Below, piece by piece: positions 56,907 through 64,000 of a stretch of 64,000 bases of DNA (position 1 is the stretch's first letter; the number at the start of each line of letters is the position of its first letter). A model generated the notes under the pieces. The model did no database searches. It had not been told where the DNA came from and worked only from the letters and a program-made list of their open reading frames with translations. The DNA lies in the NCBI GenBank assembly GCA_016713425.1, contig JADJPE010000005.1, forward strand, positions 3,286,001 through 3,350,000, written 5' to 3'. The position numbers were made by a program, and so were the translations under genes. Source of the DNA: Deltaproteobacteria bacterium. GTDB taxonomy: Bacteria; Myxococcota; Kuafuiibacteriia; Kuafuiibacteriales; Kuafuiibacteriaceae.

Positions 56907-59375
56907 ATGATGCGAAAGCGCGCGTGCCTGTTCCCTTCCGATCCTGTCGGAGTCATCGCTCGACCGGCGTGCCCGGTTTTCGGGGATCGTGGACGCTCCG
57001 CGGTCGCGGTCGCTCGCGCCCCTCTGCTTGGTTGCGTCGCCCTTGGACTCGCGCTCTCCCCGCGGCTCTCAAAAGGGCAAAGTCTCGAGGCGGTCTCGGT
57101 CGAGGACGTCAACCGGGTCATCGGCGAGCTCGACGCCGACATCCTTCGCATGCGGAGCGACTTTGACACGGTGAAGAGCGCGTATGGGGCCCCGATTCCG
57201 CGCGAGGTGACGCGGGTCGATCGTCGGCTCCGGGAAGGTGAGATCCAGTTTCTCCTGAAGGACTACCTGCGCGCCTCGATCGTATTCTTAGACGTCGTCG
57301 AGGATGAACAGAATCGATCGCACCCGCGGTACGACGAATGCGTCTACTATCTTGCCGAGTCTCTCCGCCGCTCTAAGAACTACACCGGAGCGCGGCGCTA
57401 TTTCGAGGAGATCCTACCGCGTGTGCGAGGCGATCGACTGAAAGACGTCGTGCTTGGTCTGCTCGAGATCGCGGGGGCCGTGAACGACTACCGAGACGTC
57501 GACCGCTACATTGCGAGGCTTCGAGATGCCGGGACGTTGTCGCGTCCGGATGTCGACTACATCTACGGAAAGATGATCTTCCGCGGCGCCGGCGACGATC
57601 TCGCGAAGACCCAGCGTGCGCTCGAGGTCTTTCAGCGTATTCCTCCAGGTACGAGCATTTCGGGGCCGGCGTCCTACTACGCGGGCGTCGCACTCGTGAA
57701 GCTCGGGCGCTTCGAGGAGGCCATCCGGACGTTCAAGACGACGCTCGAGCGCGCAACCAAAGATGCCGCTGAGCTCCACGACCTTGCGCTCCTGTCGCTT
57801 GGCCGCCTCTACCAAGAGATTGGAGACATCCCGAACAGCGCAGCCGCCTATCAGGGCATTGGCCACGCCTCGCCTTACTTCCCAGAGATGCTCTATGAGG
57901 TTGCCTGGGCTCACGTGCACGACGGGAACCGCGCCCCCTCGATCGAGGCGCAACGCAAGATTTTCGAAAAGGCGCTTCGTGCGCTCGAGCTCTTGATGGC
58001 GACCTCGCCGACCTCTCGCCTCTATCCGGAAGCTCGCCTTCTGCAAGGTAACTTGCAGATTCGCCTCGGCGCTTCCGAAACCGCGTATGAAACGTTTCAG
58101 GCGATCATCGACCGCTATGGCGGTGCGCAAGGAAAGCTGGACGAGCTCCTCAAGCGCGGTGGTGATGCGCGTGCTTTCTTCGATCAGCTGGTGGCGAAGG
58201 ACCTCGAAACCGTCGGAAGAAACGAGACGATCTTGCCGCCGGTCGCCGTTTCCTGGGCTCTGGAAGAGGCCGGCATGGAGCAGGCGGTCGCGGTTCGAAA
58301 GGACCTCGATGACAGCGAAGCCTTCATGCAGGAGGCTCGGGACCTCGTGGCGACCCTTCAGGAGACGCTGGCCGGGGAGGGCCGCTACAGCATGTTCCCA
58401 GGATTGTCGGGGGCGCGTTCGAAGGCGTTGTCGATCGAGAATCGCATGGCGACCTTCGGCCAACGACTGCTCACGCTCGAGAGGCGAATCGTCTGGCCCT
58501 ACATCCGGCCCGAGTCGCGCGCGAGCATCGACGCCAAGCACCAACGTCTCAAGGTGGTCGAGGGGCAGGTCGAGAGCCTTCCGCAGACCACGGAGGCGAT
58601 CGAAGGCGTCAAGACGAACATCCAGGATCGATACCGAACGCTCGAGCTCAAGGCGTTTCGTGAAGGCTACCGTGTGCGTTCGCTTCGTGCGCAGATTGTT
58701 GCGGTCGAGATTTGGCTGGGCCGCCATCGCGCCGAACTCACAGATGAACAGCTCGAGCTCATGCAGTCCAGGATGACGCGTGCGCGCGAGGAAGTCTTGG
58801 CTCTCGAGGATGCCCTCGCGACGCTTCAAGCGGACGTGCGGCGTTCCATGGCGGCGGCGACGGGGGACGGCGGGCTCGATGCGTCCCGTCGTTTGCGTGC
58901 CACCTTCGATGCCGCCCTCCAGGGCGAACTCGTCGAGCTCAAGGCGCATCGAACCCAAGTACCTCCCGGCTTGCAGCCAGCGCTGCTGCGGATCGACCAG
59001 CACCGCGACACGATGGCCGCGCTTCGGCGGGAGCTCGGTGCGCTCAACCAAGTCTTGGATCAGAACGTGGAGCAGCGCGTCGATGAGGTTCGCGACGCGC
59101 TTGCGCGCGAGGCGGCCCATCTCGAGGGCTACGCCGAGGAGCATCGGATGCTCGCCTCCGTGACCGACCGGTTGCTGGGGCCAGTGGCCGCTCGAACGCT
59201 CGATACCGTGGGGCGCGAGTTCCGCGATCTCGTGCGCAAGGCTGACGTCGGGATCATCGATGTTGCGTGGGCGCGAAAGCAGGCCGAGACCGAAAAGGTC
59301 AATTCGCTCATCAAAGAGCAGAACGAGAAGACCGTGGAGCTGGAATCCGAATTCTCGGATGTTCTGAAGGATTAG
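56907..59375 (+). CDS. periplasmic TPR/coiled-coil protein 1
   Basis: An 822-residue exported protein. A long charged start is followed by a hydrophobic segment (APLLGCVALGLALSPRLS). Residues about 80-400 are TPR-like helical pairs (YLAESLRRSKNYTGARRYFE, YYAGVALVKLGRFEEAIRTF, DLALLSLGRLYQEIGDIPNS). Residues about 430-800 are long coiled coils rich in Arg, Glu and Leu. It is followed after a single base by the next TPR gene, so they form one transcript. The make-up resembles the periplasmic Glt/Agl proteins of the Myxococcus gliding machine, an inference from architecture and clustering. Confidence 0.8.
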   Translation: MMRKRACLFPSDPVGVIARPACPVFGDRGRSAVAVARAPLLGCVALGLALSPRLSKGQSLEAVSVEDVNRVIGELDADILRMRSDFDTVKSAYGAPIPREVTRVDRRLREGEIQFLLKDYLRASIVFLDVVEDEQNRSHPRYDECVYYLAESLRRSKNYTGARRYFEEILPRVRGDRLKDVVLGLLEIAGAVNDYRDVDRYIARLRDAGTLSRPDVDYIYGKMIFRGAGDDLAKTQRALEVFQRIPPGTSISGPASYYAGVALVKLGRFEEAIRTFKTTLERATKDAAELHDLALLSLGRLYQEIGDIPNSAAAYQGIGHASPYFPEMLYEVAWAHVHDGNRAPSIEAQRKIFEKALRALELLMATSPTSRLYPEARLLQGNLQIRLGASETAYETFQAIIDRYGGAQGKLDELLKRGGDARAFFDQLVAKDLETVGRNETILPPVAVSWALEEAGMEQAVAVRKDLDDSEAFMQEARDLVATLQETLAGEGRYSMFPGLSGARSKALSIENRMATFGQRLLTLERRIVWPYIRPESRASIDAKHQRLKVVEGQVESLPQTTEAIEGVKTNIQDRYRTLELKAFREGYRVRSLRAQIVAVEIWLGRHRAELTDEQLELMQSRMTRAREEVLALEDALATLQADVRRSMAAATGDGGLDASRRLRATFDAALQGELVELKAHRTQVPPGLQPALLRIDQHRDTMAALRRELGALNQVLDQNVEQRVDEVRDALAREAAHLEGYAEEHRMLASVTDRLLGPVAARTLDTVGREFRDLVRKADVGIIDVAWARKQAETEKVNSLIKEQNEKTVELESEFSDVLKD

Positions 59376-59376
59376 T

Positions 59377-62300
59377 ATGAAGACGGTGCACAAGACCGGG
59401 CCGCGGCCGCTTCTTCTGGGAGCCTTTTTCGTTCTCGGGATGTTCCCGGGACGCCTTGTGTTGGCTCAGGCCGACGATTCGGACCCGACGCGAGAGGCGC
59501 CCATCACCGACTTGGTGGCGGATGATGACGCCCCGCGTGACATCGAGGACCCTGGTCTCGCGGATGGGGCCCCTGTCGATGAGTCGGCTCTGTCTGCGGC
59601 GCGGGCCGTCGGCGTCGAGCCGGGTGCGCAGATTTCTCCCGAGGAGTCTCGTCCGCCTCCGCCCCCCACGGCACAACAGGTGGATGCGCCGACTTCGTTC
59701 GATGCTCAGGTCGAGGCGTTGACGCGGGAACTCGACTACTACCGGTCGGGCGCCGAGAGCTTCTCCGGCGATATGAAGGACTTCATTCGGCTTCAGTACG
59801 GGGAGCAGAAGGCGCTGCTTGCGTCTCAGTACGAGAGCTCCGTGGGCGAACTCGAGCGTACTGAGCGTGAGCGAAGGATGGAGGCCATCGAGCGGTTCCA
59901 AGCTTTCCTCCAGAAGTATCCCGACGATCCCAAGTACACACCCGACGCGATGTTCCGCTTGGCCGAGCTCTATTTTGAACGCTCGTCGGACGAATATCTG
60001 ACGCGCAGCCGGGAGTACGAGCGCCAGCTTGCGGCGTTTGACCAGGGGGCGCTCGTCCAGCCACCCGAGCCGCCGCAGCCGAGCTACGAGCGGACGATTG
60101 GTCTTCATCAAACGCTCCTTCGTCGCTTCCCTGACTATCGTCTCACGGACGCGGCCCGGTATCTGCTTGGCTACTGCTATACAGAGCAGGGGCAGAATCA
60201 AGAAGCACTCGAGGCCTACCAGGATCTGGTGAAGCTCAACCCGAAGAGCAAGCTCTTAGCTGAGGTCTGGACGCGCATCGGAGAGATCTACTTTGACGCC
60301 AGCGACCGCGCGTCGCTCGAAATGGCGATCAGCGCCTATCTCGAGGTTCAGCGGTTCCCGGAGAGCCCGTACTACGACAAGGCCCTGTACAAGGTCGCCT
60401 GGACCTACTATCGCCTCGACCGCTTTTCCGACGCGGTGGCGGCTTTCATTCAGCTCGTCGACTACGCCGACCGGCAGAAGAAGCTCGTCGGCGTGAGCGG
60501 ATCGGACTTGCGGGCTGAGGCGATTCAGTATGTCGCCATTTCACTCGCGGACGAAGATTGGGGCGGTCTCGAGCGGGCCAAAGAGATTCTGAATCCGCTG
60601 GAGAAGAAGGAATATGTGGGCGAGCTGTGGAAGCGCTACGGCGAGATCTTGTACGATCAGACCCGCTATGAACTCGCGATCGAGGTGCTGAAGTACAACC
60701 TCGAGCGCTATCCGAACGCCCCTCACAATCCCGAATCCCAGGAGCGGATCGTTCGAGCGTACGAGCAGCTCCGAGATTTCGATCGCGCAACCGACGCGCG
60801 TGAGACGTTGGTGGCGACGTATTCGGAGGGCTCGCCGTGGGCGAAGGCGAATGCCGGCGACCCTGAGGCGCTCGCGAGGGCGGCCGATTTGACCGAGCGC
60901 TCGCTCTACACGGCCGCCATCTTTCGCCACCAGCAGGCTCAGGCCTTCAAGAAGGCGGGGCGCAGCCAGGAATCGAGGACCTCGTATGTGGCCGCATCCA
61001 GGGCCTACGAGCAGTATCTTTCGCGTTTCCCGAAGTCCAAGAATGCCTACGACTTTCAGTTCTTCCTCGCGGAGTGCTTGTACTACTCCGAGGACTTCGC
61101 TCAGGCCGCTCAGCAGTACGACCGAGTTCGCGATTCGCAGCTCGACAACAAGCACCTCGAGGCGGCCGCGCTTTCGTCGGTCATCACGTATGAGAAGCTG
61201 GTCGAGCAGCAGGAAGCGCAAGGAAAGTTGCCCAAGCTCGAGCTCTTGACCGCTGCTCAGCGGAAGGGAAGAAAGATCGATCCGGTCGTGCTTGGTCCGG
61301 CCGAGCAGAGTCTCGTCGATTCATCCGACCGATTCTTGGCGCTGCTTCCGAAGAGCGACCGCGCGCCTGCGATTGCGTACCGGGCGGCCGAGGTCTTCTA
61401 CAAGCATGATCAGCTCGATGAGGCGCGAAGGCGCTTCGAAGCGATCGTCGCCAAGTATCCAGCGTCGGACGTGGCTCGATACAGCTCGAACCTGATCATT
61501 GAGAGCTACCTGGCCGTCGAGGACTGGACCAACGTCGAGCGCACGTCCCAGCGCTTGATTGAGGTCGCCGAGTCTTCCAGCGACCCAGATACGGCGAAGA
61601 AACAGGCCTTCGTCGAGAGCTTGCGCGTCTTCAAGGTGGGTGCCCAGTTCAAGCAGGCCGAGCAGTTTGATGCCGAAGGCAAGTTCGAGGACGCCGCCAA
61701 CACCTATGTGCGCCTCGTTGACGAGAACCCCGCGCATGAGTTCGCAGACAAGGCTCTCTTCAACGCAGCGGTTGCCTACGAGAAGGTTCGCCGCTTTGAT
61801 ACGGCCTCCGGGATCTACCAGCGGATCTACGACAGCTATCCGAAATCGGCGCTCGCGCCGCGCGCGCTGTTCCGAGTGGGTATCAATGCTGAGAAGGGGT
61901 TCGACTTCCCCGCGGCTGTCCAGGCCTACACGGCGCTGGTTGAGCGCTATCCGAAGTCCGAGAACCGCGCCGATGCGCTGTACAACGTGGCTGTGGTTCT
62001 GGAGAATCAGCAGGAGTATCAGGCCGCCGCGAATGCGTTCAAGCGTTATGCTGAGACCTTTCCCCGACGTGAGGACGCCGGCGACGTCTTCTTCCGCGCC
62101 GCGCTCGTTTTTCAGAAGATGAAGGCCTGGCCCGAGATGATCGATACGCTCGATGCCTTCACGACCCGCTATCGGAACAGCAAGGCGCAGAGAGTTCGCC
62201 TGGTAGAGGCGCAGAAGCTCATTGGCGACGCCCATGCCGCTCAGAAAGATTCAGCCCGGGCGCAACAGGCCTACGCCGCGTGCGTCAAGGAGTTCGACAG

Positions 62301-62937
62301 CCGAAAGCTCGGCGTGACGAGCCGCGCGGGTGCCTTTGCTGCGCGATGTGCCTTCGAGCGGGCCGAGGCTCAGTTCAGGAGCTATGACGCCATCTCGCTG
62401 GACGGAGACAGCCGAACCCAGGTGAAGATCTTGAACGAAAAGGCGAAGATGCAGCGTCTCGTCGAGCGCGCCTATCAGAACATCTTCGACTACAAGCGTG
62501 TTGAGACGACCCTCGCCGCCTCCTACCGAATCGGCTATAGCTATGAGCGTTTCGCTGAAGCGCTTTTCGCGGCACCCATTCCGAAGGAGTTTCGAGGTCG
62601 GGAAGAGTACGAGCTCGAATACAAGGCGCAGCTCGAAGACAAAGCGGCCGTACTTGAGCGAAAGGCGGAAGCGGCGTACCGGAAGGCTTACGAAGAAGCC
62701 AAGCGCACGCGCGTGACCAACGAGTGGACGGAGCGTATTTTGGAAGGTTTGAACAAGTATGCGCCCGAGGAGTTCCCGATCCAGAAGCGTGGTAAGGCCG
62801 TCATGCAGAAGACGATCATCAGCGGCAATGGCCTTGACAACTTGAGGCGAGAGACCGGGAACACGACGCAGCCCGGCGCATCGCTCGATGGCCCAGCCGA
62901 GTCGCCGACCGCGCGGGCGGGGGGAGAGGTAAAGTGA
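59377..62937 (+). CDS. large periplasmic TPR protein 2
   Basis: An 1,186-residue exported protein. RPLLLGAFFVLGMFPGRLVL is a signal peptide, then an acidic/Pro-rich linker. From about 150 to 1,050 there are many TPR units of the outer-membrane YbgF/BamD style (DAMFRLAELYFERSSDEYL, DAARYLLGYCYTEQGQNQEA, YKVAWTYYRLDRFSDAVAAF, DALYNVAVVLENQQEYQAAA). The ATG is one base after the previous stop, and its own TGA shares a base with the next ATG. Size and repeat content recall GltD-class proteins of Myxococcus, but orthology is not proven. A role as a periplasmic scaffold is likely. Confidence 0.85.
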   Translation: MKTVHKTGPRPLLLGAFFVLGMFPGRLVLAQADDSDPTREAPITDLVADDDAPRDIEDPGLADGAPVDESALSAARAVGVEPGAQISPEESRPPPPPTAQQVDAPTSFDAQVEALTRELDYYRSGAESFSGDMKDFIRLQYGEQKALLASQYESSVGELERTERERRMEAIERFQAFLQKYPDDPKYTPDAMFRLAELYFERSSDEYLTRSREYERQLAAFDQGALVQPPEPPQPSYERTIGLHQTLLRRFPDYRLTDAARYLLGYCYTEQGQNQEALEAYQDLVKLNPKSKLLAEVWTRIGEIYFDASDRASLEMAISAYLEVQRFPESPYYDKALYKVAWTYYRLDRFSDAVAAFIQLVDYADRQKKLVGVSGSDLRAEAIQYVAISLADEDWGGLERAKEILNPLEKKEYVGELWKRYGEILYDQTRYELAIEVLKYNLERYPNAPHNPESQERIVRAYEQLRDFDRATDARETLVATYSEGSPWAKANAGDPEALARAADLTERSLYTAAIFRHQQAQAFKKAGRSQESRTSYVAASRAYEQYLSRFPKSKNAYDFQFFLAECLYYSEDFAQAAQQYDRVRDSQLDNKHLEAAALSSVITYEKLVEQQEAQGKLPKLELLTAAQRKGRKIDPVVLGPAEQSLVDSSDRFLALLPKSDRAPAIAYRAAEVFYKHDQLDEARRRFEAIVAKYPASDVARYSSNLIIESYLAVEDWTNVERTSQRLIEVAESSSDPDTAKKQAFVESLRVFKVGAQFKQAEQFDAEGKFEDAANTYVRLVDENPAHEFADKALFNAAVAYEKVRRFDTASGIYQRIYDSYPKSALAPRALFRVGINAEKGFDFPAAVQAYTALVERYPKSENRADALYNVAVVLENQQEYQAAANAFKRYAETFPRREDAGDVFFRAALVFQKMKAWPEMIDTLDAFTTRYRNSKAQRVRLVEAQKLIGDAHAAQKDSARAQQAYAACVKEFDSRKLGVTSRAGAFAARCAFERAEAQFRSYDAISLDGDSRTQVKILNEKAKMQRLVERAYQNIFDYKRVETTLAASYRIGYSYERFAEALFAAPIPKEFRGREEYELEYKAQLEDKAAVLERKAEAAYRKAYEEAKRTRVTNEWTERILEGLNKYAPEEFPIQKRGKAVMQKTIISGNGLDNLRRETGNTTQPGASLDGPAESPTARAGGEVK

Positions 62938-64000
62938 TGGACGCGCTCGGCCCACGGTTCCTCATCCGCGTGGCGTGTTGCGCCTTATGGGCGCTTCTTC
63001 CTCTCGCCTCGGCGTGTAGTGGCTCGAAGCACGCCATGCAAGAAGGCGATGACGAGGGCGACGTTGCGGCGGACGCCGAATCTCCGACCCCGGAACCGTC
63101 GCCGAAGCCAGCGGCCGACAACGTCGATGGGGTTGATGCCTCGGCCGAGGCCAAGATCCCCTCAACCACGGGATCATCGTCGTCGACCGCTCGTCCCGAG
63201 GGGCCGAGTCCTAGGCCGCCGGCCAGTGCCGCCGTCCAGGACGTAGAAAACGGCGTTCGTGCGGCGACGACGGACCCCGACCGTGCGCTCGAGTTCTTCC
63301 TCTCGGCATCCAACACGGACCCGAGCTTCGCAGCGGCACACTACAACGCCGCGGTCATCTACGAGCAGATGGGCAAGTACGATGACGCTGAGCGTAGCTA
63401 TCGGGCCGCGATCAAAGCGAATCCCAAATATTTTGCCGCGATCGAGAACCTCGCCAACTTGGCGGTCCGACGGGGGAACATCGGCGACGCAGAAGCGCTC
63501 TTGCTCGACGCGATCAAGGCCAACCCAGACGAGCTTGGGTTGCGCAATCGGCTCACCTCGGTTTGGCTTGCGGGTGGCAAGTCGGGGCCTGCCGAGAGTG
63601 AGGCGAAGAAGATCCTCAAGGCCGACGAACGGAACGTGGGCGCGCTCTTGAATCTATCGACGGTCTTCGCGCATCGCGGACAGCTCGAGCTCGCGACGAC
63701 GGTCCTCACGCGCGCCCGAGACATCGACCCTGACGAAGCGCAGGTGTGGAGCAGCCTCGGGGTCGTCTATCTCGAACAAGACAAGAAGAGCGAGGCCTTG
63801 GAGGCCTTTCGAAAAGCGACCGAGCTTCGCGACGATTTGCCCGAGGCCCGCAACAATCTTGGCGCGCTCCTCGTCGAAACACACGACTATGAGGGTGCGA
63901 TCGCTGAGCTGAAGCGCGCGATCCAGCTCTATCCTGACTTTGCAGCGGCCTGGCTGAACCTCGGGAACGCTTACAAAGGCGCCAAGCAGTACCAAGAGGC
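62937..64000 (+). CDS. TPR lipoprotein 3 (runs off window end)
   Basis: The frame is open to the last base, so the gene is partial (at least 354 residues). The signal FLIRVACCALWALLPLASAC ends in the lipobox ASAC (Cys at residue 27). A disordered Ser/Pro/Asp linker covers about 30-110, then regular TPRs (AAAHYNAAVIYEQMGKYDDA, FAAIENLANLAVRRGNIGDA, AQVWSSLGVVYLEQDKKSEA, FAAAWLNLGNAYKGAKQY). ATG at 62937 overlaps the previous stop as TGATG. The gliding TPR lipoprotein AglT/GltE of Myxococcus is a plausible relative. The upstream genes and this one look like a single operon. Confidence 0.85.
   Translation, partial: MDALGPRFLIRVACCALWALLPLASACSGSKHAMQEGDDEGDVAADAESPTPEPSPKPAADNVDGVDASAEAKIPSTTGSSSSTARPEGPSPRPPASAAVQDVENGVRAATTDPDRALEFFLSASNTDPSFAAAHYNAAVIYEQMGKYDDAERSYRAAIKANPKYFAAIENLANLAVRRGNIGDAEALLLDAIKANPDELGLRNRLTSVWLAGGKSGPAESEAKKILKADERNVGALLNLSTVFAHRGQLELATTVLTRARDIDPDEAQVWSSLGVVYLEQDKKSEALEAFRKATELRDDLPEARNNLGALLVETHDYEGAIAELKRAIQLYPDFAAAWLNLGNAYKGAKQYQE

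Noticed and set aside
57414..59393. A 659-residue minus-strand frame opposite TPR protein 1
   Set aside because: It has no signal, domain or ribosome site; the plus strand is a convincing exported TPR protein in an operon.

Overview
The window is high-GC DNA that most resembles a myxobacterium (Myxococcota). The reasons are a standalone Ser/Thr kinase, many Asp/Pro-rich lipoproteins, a TonB-type protein, and a right-hand cluster of large periplasmic TPR proteins of the kind tied to gliding motility in Myxococcus. Core genes are scattered out of their usual operons (rplC, nuoD), and short in-frame tandem repeats are common at gene edges. Species cannot be named from sequence alone.

Layout. 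1-12.2 kb: an APC-type permease, an NhaR-like LysR regulator, a fadN-fadA beta-oxidation pair, two SAM methyltransferases, a zinc peptidase, a Ser/Thr kinase and a HATPase-receiver protein. 12.2-15.9 kb: two IS1380-family remnants, the second broken by two stop codons and by 1.17 kb of almost pure G/C homopolymer that looks like a sequencing or assembly artefact, then a truncated RCC1-repeat gene. 16.0-31.0 kb: an Rhs polymorphic-toxin locus. It has one 2,916-residue secreted Rhs protein with its own tip toxin and a pentapeptide-repeat immunity candidate, then two displaced 3' cassettes that keep the Rhs core but carry different tips (one ADP-ribosyl-cyclase/CD38-like, one possible ADP-ribosyltransferase), each followed by an overlapping small gene. 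Between the cassettes lie broken primase, tyrosine-integrase and IS66 pieces. 31.4-38.9 kb: a metallopeptidase with amphipathic repeats, a beta-helix lipoprotein, a membrane histidine kinase in operon with an outer-membrane barrel protein, and a B3/4-domain protein whose start codon lies in a perfect inverted repeat. 38.9-39.3 kb: two minisatellites.

39.3-54.5 kb is mostly housekeeping: phosphofructokinase with a charged insert, PgpH-type c-di-AMP phosphodiesterase with ybeY, an isolated nuoD, a small lipoprotein, rlmE and an isolated rplC, a lipoprotein, a TonB-type protein, and a compact minus-strand one-carbon set (ggt, folD, gcvT, an SDR gene, gcvH). 54.7-64 kb: RNase D, then a tightly packed plus-strand operon of an exported coiled-coil protein and three TPR proteins, the last a lipoprotein that runs off the window end.

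The most interesting part is the Rhs locus: one full-length gene and a bank of alternative toxin/immunity tips joined at a common boundary. It looks like a displaced-tip reservoir that has been cut and pasted by, or near, a primase/integrase element.
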